Source of the DNA: Pseudomonas ceruminis
GTDB taxonomy: Bacteria; Pseudomonadota; Gammaproteobacteria; Pseudomonadales; Pseudomonadaceae
NCBI RefSeq assembly: GCF_021602025.1
Contig: NZ_BQHW01000014.1
Span: 1-64,000, forward strand
Direction of reading: 5' to 3'
Length of the DNA stretch: 64,000 bases
A program made the translations under genes and the position numbers. Within the stretch, counting starts at the first letter, position 1. Each line of letters begins with the position of its first letter. Of the stretch, positions 16,686-25,745 are shown one piece after another. The notes beneath the pieces were generated by a model. It was not told the DNA's origin, ran no database searches, and worked only from the letters and a program-made list of their open reading frames with translations.

Positions 16686-18763
16686 ACCTCGACCTCCTCA
16701 CCCAGATGCTCCAACACACCCTTGGCTTCCTCCATCGCCGCTCGCAACTCCTCCTCAGAGCCTGCTGAGTTCGGAGAGCTCAAGGCCAAGCTGTTCTGCA
16801 CATAGATCTCCCGCCATTTAGGAGCGTGAGCCTTGGTGACCACGGCGTTTTTGCACCGATTCGGATTGCAACGCAGCGATCCGATGCAGGGCAGAGACTC
16901 GTCAAATACCTCACGTTGACCGCCATAACAGAAGCCTTGTCCCACGTTGATGATCGCCATGCGCTTCTTGGCCATCTGGGCGATGATTTGCTCTTTGGTG
17001 TAGCCAGCCGCCATGTACCCGCTGAACACCTTTTTCATCCGCGCCTTGTGGCTCTCCGCATTGGGGCCGGCGTAGTTTCCGTCGGGATCGCAGTAGCTCT
17101 GGATGTACTCCTCCTCTGCCATTTGCGTCGGCGTCTTGCTAGATGAACGCCCACCCTTGGACAAGATCTCAGCGATCGCTCCGTACCCAAGCGTCACCGC
17201 ACTGAACGCCTTGTTCTGGCCAGCACCACCGATAAGGTCACCGAAGTGCTTTAGCTGGTGAGAGATGAATGGGAGCCCAAGCTCAGCCCTGGCCATCTGG
17301 TAAGCCAGGGTGTGTCGCAACGTGTAAGGCGAGAATTCCAGCGACTCGAACTCCTCGTCCGTCAGAATATCCTCGAAGAAAGCTCTGAACTGGTGAGTGA
17401 TTCCAAGCGAGGACATTGAGTTTGGTTCGGCGTCCTGCGCGACAGTATCCACATTGGAGAACAGGTAAGGATTCTGCTTTACCTTAGCGATGAGGCAAGC
17501 GGCACGGATGGCGTCACGCACAATCGGAATCGCGATCCACTTGTCGTCGAACAGCTTGGCCAAGCCTTGGCGATGCTTGATCACGTTGCTGATCAGCAAC
17601 CAGTAGTCGCTCTCTTGCTCCATGCACGACTCGACTAGGATCTCGGAGAGCTCTGAGGGCCGCATGCCGGTGTACTGCGCCACGAGATAGCAGGCACTGT
17701 ACGAGACGAAATTGATGTACCTACGGAAATCATCGTCCAGTTTGGAATCTGAGAGCTTGAGTAACGTTTCGGTCGCCTTAAAATCATGTCGACCAGAGCC
17801 AGATTGGAACGTAGATGGAATGCAGCCAAAAGCTGCGGACAGTGCATTCGCCATCGCACCGGAGTCATAGCCTTTTCTCCGCAGCCTCAGCGCTACGTAC
17901 AACTCGAAATTGTAACGCGACAGCTCTTGAGCGTTGGCTAACGAGTAGCCGCTAGCGTTTTGGCGGGTAAGGGCAACCAGGTCATCCACAGGCTCCCCCA
18001 GAGTGCTTAGGAAGTCGACCACTGCGAACGACGCCTCGCGAGAAGCCTTCTCGAACACATCGTTCGGCAGAATACGGTATGTGCGCTCAGAATCAGGGAC
18101 GTGCTTGAGTACCTTGGCCCAGGCGAGCGATTCCAGCTGAACGTAAGGCAGTGGCTCTTCGAAAATCTGCTCCTCGAAAAATGGCGACCTGACCAAGGTA
18201 AAGAACTTCTTGAGATCAGGGCCAAAGGCGTAGGGATGAATGAGCGCTGCCTCCCGGTACATACCCGCATCAAAGTACGTCAGACCATGGTGTCCAACCT
18301 CGAAGAACTCATCCGTCATCAGCTGGCGCGCCTGCCCCGACATCGTATCCAGGAAGCTCAATCCAGCCTTCATGCATGAAATGGCGGTGTTGGCTTTGAT
18401 GTTCCTTGGCGAGGCAAACGAGCGCGTTGCCGCTGGCATCTTCAGCCAGCAATACAGGGCCACCTTGACCTCCAAGACCGCCGACTGGTTGAGCAATGGG
18501 TACGAGTCAAAATTGAGCCGTAGCTTGGCTCCTTGGACATTCCTGGCGGCGTTCGGATGATCGTCATTGAAGTCCCAGACGGCGTCGCCCAAGACGGATG
18601 TCTTACTGACAGGCAACGCCATCAGCGCCTGGTACCAAGAGAGTGCTTCCAGCGACACAGGAGTCGGATCGGCGATGTTTCTGCGCAACTCAAGCAGCAG
18701 GGTGTGAGCAGTTGTACGCCACTGTTTGTACGCAGCGAGTTCAGGGATCAGAGCATGGTTCAT
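16682..18763 (-). CDS. Tyrosine-recombinase-like protein, third of trio
   Basis: The 693-residue protein has a recombinase core in its second half: Arg368 in [13 protein letters not shown], Arg483 in [12 protein letters not shown] where the usual HxxR histidine is Tyr480, His506 in LKHFGDLI, and a candidate Tyr527 in TLGYGAI. The C-terminus carries C612-X13-C626-X5-C632-X4-C637, a probable zinc site. The first 280 residues are unlike known domains. It is translationally coupled at both ends (ATGA). It may act in strand exchange or only as a partner of the first recombinase. Confidence 0.78.
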   Translation of the reverse strand: MNHALIPELAAYKQWRTTAHTLLLELRRNIADPTPVSLEALSWYQALMALPVSKTSVLGDAVWDFNDDHPNAARNVQGAKLRLNFDSYPLLNQSAVLEVKVALYCWLKMPAATRSFASPRNIKANTAISCMKAGLSFLDTMSGQARQLMTDEFFEVGHHGLTYFDAGMYREAALIHPYAFGPDLKKFFTLVRSPFFEEQIFEEPLPYVQLESLAWAKVLKHVPDSERTYRILPNDVFEKASREASFAVVDFLSTLGEPVDDLVALTRQNASGYSLANAQELSRYNFELYVALRLRRKGYDSGAMANALSAAFGCIPSTFQSGSGRHDFKATETLLKLSDSKLDDDFRRYINFVSYSACYLVAQYTGMRPSELSEILVESCMEQESDYWLLISNVIKHRQGLAKLFDDKWIAIPIVRDAIRAACLIAKVKQNPYLFSNVDTVAQDAEPNSMSSLGITHQFRAFFEDILTDEEFESLEFSPYTLRHTLAYQMARAELGLPFISHQLKHFGDLIGGAGQNKAFSAVTLGYGAIAEILSKGGRSSSKTPTQMAEEEYIQSYCDPDGNYAGPNAESHKARMKKVFSGYMAAGYTKEQIIAQMAKKRMAIINVGQGFCYGGQREVFDESLPCIGSLRCNPNRCKNAVVTKAHAPKWREIYVQNSLALSSPNSAGSEEELRAAMEEAKGVLEHLGEEVEV

Positions 18764-21108
18764 AGCGTTACTCCCTCGGTCAAAACACTGACCTGCAGGT
18801 TTTCAGAGAGGCGCTCAGCCTTGGTCAGCTCTTCTGCGGAAAAGTCCGATGTCTCAGGATCTAGAAGGTTGTTTAGCACATCAAGGTTGTCCAGGATGAC
18901 GGCTCCGTAGGGCGTATCGAGCACCCGGTTGACTTCAATCATCCTTTGGTAGTCACGCCGCATGGCGAAGAGCTCCGGCAGGTGCGATACCGTGATGATG
19001 CTGTTGCTGCATGAAAGGCACATGTTGAACAGCGTGCAGGGCTTGCTGGGGTCATAGCTTGCCAACGCCTTGATGAAAGCAGGTGGGTCAAAAACGTTCA
19101 TGCATGTGGCAAGGCCAGAACGCAGTGGCATCGCCTCGGGCGTGGGCTCGATAGTCTTGGTCGGGATCAGCTTCGGAGCCTCCTCTAACGTGTCTTGCTG
19201 CATTTCATGGAGAACCTTATTCAGCATTCGGCGCGCCATGGGGTTGAAGTCCATCTGATCCAGATAGGCCATGGTGGTGCTTAGGCTCTTATGCCCCAGG
19301 AGAACCTGGATCTCACGTGGAGAGACGCCGCGCTCGATCAGTTCGCTTACGAAGCTAGGTCGGAAACGTGACGGTGAGAGCTTGAGAGGATTACCATCTT
19401 CGTCAAGCAGCCCGTGATCCTGAGAGAACTTGTCCAGGGTCTTATTGAGCTGGTTGCCACCTGAGTTCTCAAAGGAATCTACAACCCCGTATTTCCTGGG
19501 AGAGCTTGAGCGGTAAATGAAGAGCTTGTTCTGGGCTTCGACAGGCGCACTCAAGCGAATCTCACGGGTCAGGTGCTTCACATCGTCAAAGATTTTCTTG
19601 ACCACACGGCCTTGAGAGGTGGTCAGCCAAGAGATCTCCGCATGGAAGATATCTAGATGAAGCATCTTCGCGCCTTCAGAACGCTCTTTCCAATACAGCA
19701 AGCAAGGCCGATCCGTTAAGTCATGGCGCTCAATGAAATCATCCAGCTCCAGTCCCAGCAGCGAGTCAGCATTCATCCCGGTAACTTGGGCAAGCCGAGC
19801 GATGTACGGCGCAATGACTCGACCATCAACCTGATACTGCACGCCCCAGCTTTTATAAACCTCGAAGATCGAAATTGGCGAAGCCGAGATAATCGACATA
19901 AACGCCCGTTGATAAAGGTCGTTTTTATCTACGGATTCGAAGTTTAGGGGCTTGCAGTTGAGTTTGTTCTCAAAAATCCACCGTGCGTTATCCAGAGTGT
20001 TAAAGCCTCGGCGTACTCTTCCGTCAGCGTTCAGCGGATCTTCCCCTACCTGGCTTGGAACGTAAGCCTGGGCCAAGCGATTGGTTTCATCAATTTCTTG
20101 CTCAATGACCTGCGAAATACGGTTTCGGACAGCCTGGGGATAAGGCTTGTACTGGTCAGTTTCACGCTCAGCATCGAAGCCTGTAGCTGCGACGTAGCTG
20201 CTCAGCCCGAGACCCTCGATTTGGACTGCGCGCGCCATCATTTTCCGAGCAGAGCTCATCATCGAACTGCTGTGGCTGGTCGACAGCGAACGCTCCAAGA
20301 TCTTTTCCTGGAGATATCCCCTGAACTTGGGGAGGGAATACGGGGTTACGAGCTCCCTAATGTCCTCCAAGCCTGTGTAGTTGGCATCCTTGAGATAGGC
20401 TCGGAAGTTTTTGAAAGCCTCAATGAAATTCGACTGCCCTGACGCACTACTGCTCTTCATTGATGAAGCACTGAAGAGGTGCAGCAGGTGCTGGAAGGGG
20501 CGCTCCGGTTCCGGGCTTACGAGGTCGGACAGGCGATGGATGCGGACTGAGCGCAAAGCGTTGAAGCCGTCTCGCAATGACTCAGTCTTTTCGACTACCG
20601 TCTTCGAGGCGATACGCTGCTCGACGGTTTGATAGTTAGGGTCAAGAACACCAAGCTTGCGAAGATCATCGAGAATCTCCTCAAACGTGATCCGCACCAG
20701 TTCGAAGCTCGCCCTGGCTGATTTGAAGCCAGCCAATTCAGGAATCTCGCTCATGAAGCCACGATCCCTGATGGTATTGGCAGCCACTGGAATCGCCAGC
20801 TTCTCCTCCATAGACATGCCTTCGTACCAGGCAAGCAGCCTACGGCGCCAATCGCAGGCGCCAGACGGATGGCCAGGTACGATAATTCCTTCGGCGCGCA
20901 TCGCCTCGAAGATCGGCTCAAAGCTTGAGACGCGCTTTGAGATCGTACCTGGGTTCAGATTAGTCTGTTCGATGAGGTATTTAGGAGCCACCGCCAACTC
21001 GTCCCCCCTGCTCAGACATACCTTCAGCAACGACTCCCGATCATCAGTGGCGCGGGCCACAAATGACTCAATGACGGCGTCTGCCTGAGCGCTAGTCAAC
21101 CGACTCAT
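18760..21108 (-). CDS. Large tyrosine-recombinase-like protein, second of trio
   Basis: The 782-residue protein has a recombinase C-terminal fold: [36 protein letters not shown] (His606, Tyr615) and a helix before it. The first catalytic Arg is replaced ([11 protein letters not shown], Asn446) and the HxxR histidine is Ser580, so the active site is incomplete by eye. C669, C691, C697 and C700 suggest a zinc site near residue 690. The N-terminal 400 residues contain an early helix-turn-helix-like segment ([20 protein letters not shown]). Comparable in position to TnpB of Tn554-like modules (inference). Confidence 0.78.
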   Translation of the reverse strand: MSRLTSAQADAVIESFVARATDDRESLLKVCLSRGDELAVAPKYLIEQTNLNPGTISKRVSSFEPIFEAMRAEGIIVPGHPSGACDWRRRLLAWYEGMSMEEKLAIPVAANTIRDRGFMSEIPELAGFKSARASFELVRITFEEILDDLRKLGVLDPNYQTVEQRIASKTVVEKTESLRDGFNALRSVRIHRLSDLVSPEPERPFQHLLHLFSASSMKSSSASGQSNFIEAFKNFRAYLKDANYTGLEDIRELVTPYSLPKFRGYLQEKILERSLSTSHSSSMMSSARKMMARAVQIEGLGLSSYVAATGFDAERETDQYKPYPQAVRNRISQVIEQEIDETNRLAQAYVPSQVGEDPLNADGRVRRGFNTLDNARWIFENKLNCKPLNFESVDKNDLYQRAFMSIISASPISIFEVYKSWGVQYQVDGRVIAPYIARLAQVTGMNADSLLGLELDDFIERHDLTDRPCLLYWKERSEGAKMLHLDIFHAEISWLTTSQGRVVKKIFDDVKHLTREIRLSAPVEAQNKLFIYRSSSPRKYGVVDSFENSGGNQLNKTLDKFSQDHGLLDEDGNPLKLSPSRFRPSFVSELIERGVSPREIQVLLGHKSLSTTMAYLDQMDFNPMARRMLNKVLHEMQQDTLEEAPKLIPTKTIEPTPEAMPLRSGLATCMNVFDPPAFIKALASYDPSKPCTLFNMCLSCSNSIITVSHLPELFAMRRDYQRMIEVNRVLDTPYGAVILDNLDVLNNLLDPETSDFSAEELTKAERLSENLQVSVLTEGVTL

Positions 21109-22352
21109 TTCATATCTCCCGCATCAATTTTCAGGCGCGTCTGCTGGGAAAGCTCAGCCATCTCGCCTGCTTTCGTCTTGGTTTCAGTTCCGGGGCGTAC
21201 GAGCTTCTGGTAGAGGTCGTAGGGGATCTGGGTATAGGTTTCCGACGTGCTGAGGCGCGAGTGACCAAGCGTCTTCTGCACGCTCACTAGCCGGTCAAGG
21301 TAATCACTACCAATGTCTGGCGTTCTCAACAGGGCATAAGCATTCCCGTGCCTCAACTTGTGGGGAGAGATCATCCTGTCGATTTTCAGCAGGTTCAGCG
21401 CTCGCTCGGATGTGCGCTCCAAGAGCTTGGAGATCGAGCGAGGGGTGTACTCACCCCCTTCCGCATTCAGGAAAGCAGGGGTGTTCTCAGCCCCCTTGAA
21501 TTGACGCTTAGTCATTTTGTACAGCGGCGAAGCATGGTACTTCTTGATGCGCAGCAGCGTGGCGCGGCTGACCAACGTCTGGCGGGGCTTAAATGAGTCC
21601 GCAGGGCCTTTGCTTCCATCAATATGCAGCGGGCAGTAGTCCGCGTTTACCGGTTCTGAAACACCAGGCGAGATGAACAACGTGTCCTGGAATCGAAGGG
21701 CATCATCAATGGCCTTGAGGGTCACTCGCGGGACTTCTGAGCGGCGCACGCCTGCGTCGTACATGAACTGGAGCAAGCAGCGCTCACGCTCACTCTGCGT
21801 AGCCAGGATGAGCTCTCTGAGATCATTCAGGGAACAAGCCACTACCAAGCTCTTGTTGGGACGGGGGGACAGGTAGCCGGCAGTGTAGGGGTTAGGCGCG
21901 GTACGAGGCGCGGGTGCGTCGTCCACTCCCCGGCATAGAGAATCATTGAAAAACGCCATCAAAGACGAATCCCGGTTGCGCACCGTCTTCTTGGAAAGCT
22001 CCTCGTCCTCGCGCAGGTGAGCGAAGTACTCCTCGATCACGTGGGTGCGGATTTCCAAGAACGCCGAGTCACGCTCGCAATCACGAAACTCACGGCGGTT
22101 CGTCAGGTACTCGCAGGTGTACCCAAGGTTGCGACCATAGGTGATGGCCGTCTGCTGGGATATATAGGCTTTCTGAAGCGCGTGGGATAGGTAACCCGAA
22201 ATCAAAGGCATGAGGCGCTCATCATCATCAAAGACGGCTGTCCCTGTGACGTTCACGGCTTCCTGAATTGGGGATTCTTCGGATGAGTCGTCCCGCCTGG
22301 TTGGGGACTCTCTGAAATCTAGGGGGGCGCCCCTAACTGCGATGACCTTCAC
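21105..22352 (-). CDS. Tyrosine recombinase/integrase, first of trio
   Basis: This is the one recombinase with an intact catalytic set. Numbered from the chosen GTG start (415 residues): Arg203 or Arg204 in [11 protein letters not shown], His331 and Arg334 in [11 protein letters not shown], His364 in [10 protein letters not shown], and Tyr373 in ETYTQIP. An N-terminal SAM-like core-binding domain is expected at about residues 45-145. GTG 22352 is preferred because GAGAGGAAG lies directly upstream; an ATG at 22415 has no site. It starts 90 bp after the truncated host thyA and in line with it, and overlaps the next gene by ATGA. Confidence 0.88.
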   Translation of the reverse strand: MKVIAVRGAPLDFRESPTRRDDSSEESPIQEAVNVTGTAVFDDDERLMPLISGYLSHALQKAYISQQTAITYGRNLGYTCEYLTNRREFRDCERDSAFLEIRTHVIEEYFAHLREDEELSKKTVRNRDSSLMAFFNDSLCRGVDDAPAPRTAPNPYTAGYLSPRPNKSLVVACSLNDLRELILATQSERERCLLQFMYDAGVRRSEVPRVTLKAIDDALRFQDTLFISPGVSEPVNADYCPLHIDGSKGPADSFKPRQTLVSRATLLRIKKYHASPLYKMTKRQFKGAENTPAFLNAEGGEYTPRSISKLLERTSERALNLLKIDRMISPHKLRHGNAYALLRTPDIGSDYLDRLVSVQKTLGHSRLSTSETYTQIPYDLYQKLVRPGTETKTKAGEMAELSQQTRLKIDAGDMK

Positions 22353-22490
22353 GGCTTCCTCTCTCTTCAAAGCGGCCCGTACTATACACAATGTGCATTT
22401 CGTATTGGGGCACAATAAATGAGCTTGGAAGGTAAAGCCTTACTACGCAGCCATTGCGTAATGTGCGGTTTCGTCGAGGGGGTATAATAG
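22353..22490. repeat. Island end with two imperfect direct repeats
   Basis: AATGTGCATTTCGT (from 22390) and AATGTGCGGTTTCGT (from 22460) are repeated at a 70-bp interval, and the similarity continues through a G-run to ATAA/ATAG. The outer copy ends at the thyA junction (about 22489). They are candidate recombinase-binding arms of the attachment site. A TATAGT box on the minus strand (22386-22381) may be the -10 of an operon promoter, with no strong -35. Confidence 0.5.
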
Positions 22491-23147
22491 GCCCAGGTCG
22501 TTGGAGCGTATGTAGAGGGTCAAGGAAATTTCCCGGGTCTCGACATTCGGGTGGAACTGGTACAGCAGGTGGCACGGCGGCAGCGCCATTTCATCCAGCT
22601 GGGCGCAGTTCCAGCCGTGGAACAGGATGCGCCGGCTGCCCGGGTCGTTGGCAATGGTATCCAGGCACTGACGCACCTGGTCGATGGCCTTGTACAGGAT
22701 GACAAACGCCTGGCCATCCTCTTCATCCTGGGCGATCTTGCGAAACCCCGCTTTTTCAGCCATTTCGATGGCCGCCGGGTTGCTCAGGGCAATGCGCTTG
22801 TAGCCCGGCCACTGGCGCCACTGCACGCCGTAGATCTCGCCCAGGTCGTCATGGCCCTGGCGGAACGGGTTGGCCAGCCACTGGGCGTTCTCGTTGGCGT
22901 TCTGGTCCCAGACCTTGCAGCCCAGCTCGCGGAACTCGCCGGCGTTTTTCACGCCGCGCAGGAAACCGACCATCTCGCCGATCGCCGACTTGAACGCCAG
23001 CCTGCGCGTGGTGATGGCCGGGAAGCCTTTCTGCAGGTCGAAGCGCAGCATGGCACCGGGCAGGCTGATGGTGCGGATGCCGGTGCGGTTTTCCTGCAGG
23101 GTGCCGTTTTCGATGACGTCGCGGACCAGGTCCAGATACTGTTTCAT
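22443..23147 (-). pseudogene. thyA: Host thyA truncated by the island
   Basis: The frame encodes a normal Pseudomonas-type thymidylate synthase through residue 220 ([11 protein letters not shown], catalytic Cys192 in [21 protein letters not shown]), then 14 island-encoded residues ([14 protein letters not shown]) and a stop. About 100 C-terminal residues are lost, including the Asn of the PFN segment and the His/Tyr of the GDAHVY segment that bind dUMP, so it should be inactive. The native start, operon position after lgt and orientation are kept. Confidence 0.92.
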
Positions 23148-23165
23148 GGCTTACCTGTAGCAAGA

Positions 23166-23192
23166 ACGGCAGAGGGATCACCTCTGCCGTCG
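23166..23192. terminator. Hairpin between lgt and thyA
   Basis: CGGCAGAGG and CCTCTGCCG form a perfect 9-bp stem around a short loop in the 49-bp gap between lgt and the truncated thyA. No U-tract follows on the minus strand, so it may attenuate or stabilise transcripts rather than end them. Confidence 0.45.
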
Positions 23193-23196
23193 GGAA

Positions 23197-24006
23197 TCAG
23201 ATGGCGGGTTTCGCCGTGGGTTTGCGATTATAAGCCCACCAGATCAATCCGAGGCCGGCCAGAATCATCGGGACGCAGAGTATCTGACCCATGGTCAGCC
23301 AGCCCCAGGCAATGTAGCCCAACTGGGCGTCTGGTACGCGGACGAACTCGACGATGAAGCGGAAAATGCCGTAGAACAGCGCGAACATGCCCGATACCGC
23401 CATGGTCGGGCGTGGTTTGCGCGAGAACAGCCACAGGATGATGAACAGCGCCACGCCTTCCAGGGCGAACTGGTACAGCTGTGACGGGTGGCGCGGCAGT
23501 TGGGCCGGGTCGCTGAAGGGCGGGAACACCATCGCCCACGGCACGTCGGTCGGCTTGCCCCACAGCTCGGCATTGATGAAGTTGCCGATACGCCCGGCAC
23601 CCAGGCCGATCGGTACCAGCGGGGCAACGAAGTCCATCAGTTCGAAGAACGACTTGTTGTTACGCTTGCCGAACCACAATGCCGCCAGCATCACCCCGAT
23701 GAAGCCGCCATGGAACGACATGCCGCCCTTCCACACCTCGAAGATCAGCGTCGGATTGGCCAGGTAGGCATGCAGGTCGTAGAACAGCACATACCCCAGG
23801 CGCCCTCCGACGATGACCCCCATCGACAGCCAGAACACCAAGTCCGAAAGCTTTTCGCGGGACCAGGTAGGGTCGAAACGGTTGAGCCGGCGTGAGGCAA
23901 GCAGCCAGGCGCCGCCGATGCCGATCAGGTACATCAGGCCGTACCAGTGGATTTTCAGCGGCCCGAGGGCCACGGCCACGGGGTCTATCTGCGGGTAAGG
24001 CAGCAT
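23197..24006 (-). CDS. lgt: Prolipoprotein diacylglyceryl transferase Lgt
   Basis: Lgt adds diacylglycerol from phosphatidylglycerol to the lipobox cysteine of prelipoproteins in the inner membrane. The 269-residue product has about seven membrane helices, the Lgt signature in [15 protein letters not shown] near residue 140, and the catalytic-region [10 protein letters not shown] near residue 95. It precedes thyA as is usual in pseudomonads, here the broken copy. Confidence 0.96.
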   Translation of the reverse strand: MLPYPQIDPVAVALGPLKIHWYGLMYLIGIGGAWLLASRRLNRFDPTWSREKLSDLVFWLSMGVIVGGRLGYVLFYDLHAYLANPTLIFEVWKGGMSFHGGFIGVMLAALWFGKRNNKSFFELMDFVAPLVPIGLGAGRIGNFINAELWGKPTDVPWAMVFPPFSDPAQLPRHPSQLYQFALEGVALFIILWLFSRKPRPTMAVSGMFALFYGIFRFIVEFVRVPDAQLGYIAWGWLTMGQILCVPMILAGLGLIWWAYNRKPTAKPAI

Positions 24007-24022
24007 GGATATTCCTCTTGGT

Positions 24023-24805
24023 TCAAATCAGGAAGCTCAAGCCGACGCAGAACAGCAGCGCGGCGAACAGGCGCTTGAGCAGGCGCGGCGACAGTTTGTG
24101 CGCCAGGCGTGCGCCGAAGCGGGCAAAAAACATACTGGTCACGGCAATGCCGACCAGCGCTGGCAGGTACACATAGCCCACGCTATGGGGTGGCAGGTGG
24201 TCTTCGTGCCAGCCGAGCCACATGAAGCTCAGCGCGCTGGCCAGTGCGATCGGCAGGCCACAGGCCGAGGAGGTGGCCACCGCCTGCTGCATCGGCAGGC
24301 TGCGCCAGGTCAGAAACGGCACGGTCAGCGAGCCACCGCCGATGCCGAAGATGGCCGAAGCCCAACCGATCACCCCACCGGCACCGATCAGCGCGGGTTT
24401 GCCAGGTATGCCCCGGCTGGCCTTGGGCCTGAGGTCCAGGGCCATCTGCGCGGCGATGACCAGGGCGAACACGCCGATGATCTTCTGCAGCAGCGGTCCC
24501 TGGATCAACGAGGCGGTTTTGGCGCCGATACCTGCGCCAATCAGGATGCCGAGGGTCATCCAGGCAAAGACCGGCCATTGCACCGCGCCTTTACGATGGT
24601 GCTCGAGCACGGCGTTGATCGAGGTGAAGACGATGGTAGCCAGTGAGGTGCCGACCGCCAGGTGGGTCAGCACCGACGCGTCGAAGCCCTGCAAGGTGAA
24701 GCTGAACACCAGCACGGGCACGATGATGATGCCGCCGCCCACGCCGAACAGCCCGGCCAGCACGCCGGCGCATGCGCCCAACAGCAGATAGAGTGCGAAC
24801 TCCAT
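24023..24805 (-). CDS. TSUP-family (TauE/SafE) membrane permease
   Basis: The 260-residue inner-membrane protein shows the TSUP repeats: [21 protein letters not shown] at the N-terminus and [17 protein letters not shown] in the second half, in about eight helices. Members export or import sulfur-containing anions such as sulfite or sulfonates; the substrate here is unknown. It lies 16 bp upstream of lgt and may be cotranscribed with it. Confidence 0.9.
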   Translation of the reverse strand: MEFALYLLLGACAGVLAGLFGVGGGIIIVPVLVFSFTLQGFDASVLTHLAVGTSLATIVFTSINAVLEHHRKGAVQWPVFAWMTLGILIGAGIGAKTASLIQGPLLQKIIGVFALVIAAQMALDLRPKASRGIPGKPALIGAGGVIGWASAIFGIGGGSLTVPFLTWRSLPMQQAVATSSACGLPIALASALSFMWLGWHEDHLPPHSVGYVYLPALVGIAVTSMFFARFGARLAHKLSPRLLKRLFAALLFCVGLSFLI

Positions 24806-24935
24806 TCGTCGTCCCCGAGAAAATCAATCCGGCATGGTAACGGAAGGCGGGCTCAGGGCTCTAGTGAAGTCTGCGACAGGATGGATCGCCGTCGCCACAG
24901 TGGGTAGAGTGACGGAAAACACAGAGGCCAGACCT

Positions 24936-25682
24936 ATGTGCCTGATCGTATTCGCTTGGCGGCCGGGGCATGCCCTGCCGCTGATCGTCGCTGCCAACCG
25001 CGACGAGTTCTATGCCCGCCCCACGCAGCCGCTGGCTCCGTGGGACGACGCCCCCGGCGTACATGCCGGCCGTGACCTGGAGGCAGGCGGCACCTGGCTT
25101 GGCGTGGGGCCGCGAGGGCGCTTCGCCGCACTGACCAACATTCGTGACCCTGGGCAACCGCTGGGGCCTCGCAGCCGCGGTGAACTGGTGGCGGCGTACC
25201 TGCACGGTGAATTGGGGGTCGAGGCATACCTGGACCAGGTCGCCAGCCGCAGCGAACAGTATTCGGGGTTCAACCTGCTAGTGGGTGACAGCCAACGGTT
25301 GGGCTACCTGCATGCACGCGATGCAGCACCGCGCCTGCTTGAGGCCGGAGTGTACGGGCTTTCCAATGGCGGGCTGGACACGCCGTGGCCCAAGCTGGTC
25401 AAGGCGCGCAATGGCCTGAAGAGCCTGCTGGGTTCAGCCGACCCGCAGCGGTTGCTGGCGCTGTTGGCAGATGACGCGCCGGCGCCGGACAGTGAATTGC
25501 CCGAAACCGGCGTGGGATTGGCGACTGAAAAGCTGCTGTCGAGCGTGTTCATTGCCAGCCAGAACTACGGGACCCGGGCCAGTACGGTGCTGATTGTGGA
25601 CGATCAGGGGACAAGGCGGCTGATCGAGCGCAGCTTCGGGCCGTTTGGTGGGCATCTGGGGGAAGTTGAGCTGGTGGTCTGA
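24936..25682 (+). CDS. NRDE-family protein (TANGO2-like)
   Basis: From ATG 24936 the 248-residue protein begins MCLIVFAW and has the eponymous AANRDEFYARPT motif near residue 18, plus GGTWLGV and TNIRDP segments typical of the family. The N-terminal Cys2 right after Met suggests an Ntn-hydrolase-like fold. Function is not established for bacterial members; links to haem or lipid handling are proposed for eukaryotic TANGO2. It is divergent from the TSUP gene. Confidence 0.88.
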   Translation: MCLIVFAWRPGHALPLIVAANRDEFYARPTQPLAPWDDAPGVHAGRDLEAGGTWLGVGPRGRFAALTNIRDPGQPLGPRSRGELVAAYLHGELGVEAYLDQVASRSEQYSGFNLLVGDSQRLGYLHARDAAPRLLEAGVYGLSNGGLDTPWPKLVKARNGLKSLLGSADPQRLLALLADDAPAPDSELPETGVGLATEKLLSSVFIASQNYGTRASTVLIVDDQGTRRLIERSFGPFGGHLGEVELVV

Positions 25683-25727
25683 AAGCCGACGTCGCTGGCC
25701 GGGCTTCCGGGCGGGGTTACCCCCAAA

Positions 25728-25745
25728 GAGGCCTGTGCAGGCCTC
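25728..25745. terminator. Bidirectional hairpin between NRDE gene and ptsP
   Basis: GAGGCCTG and CAGGCCTC form a perfect stem with a 2-bp loop. It overlaps the ptsP stop codon and sits between convergent genes. No strong U-tract is present. Confidence 0.45.

Larger units (their letters stand above)
1..22488. mobile_element. Genomic island (right part) integrated in thyA
   Basis: The host thyA reading frame is intact up to about position 22,489 (minus strand) and then changes to unrelated sequence, which marks the island edge. Everything to the left is accessory: IS ends, fluoride, arsenic and chromate resistance, orphan regulators, unknown genes and a recombinase operon with its own thyA. 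The missing 3' third of host thyA is not found anywhere in the window, so the other end lies beyond position 1 and the island exceeds 22 kb. A simple insertion is inferred; a rearranged or decayed island is possible. Confidence 0.85.

Noticed and set aside
22420-22500. tRNA gene as island attachment site
   Set aside because: No tRNA-like cloverleaf is present; the island joins directly to thyA coding sequence.
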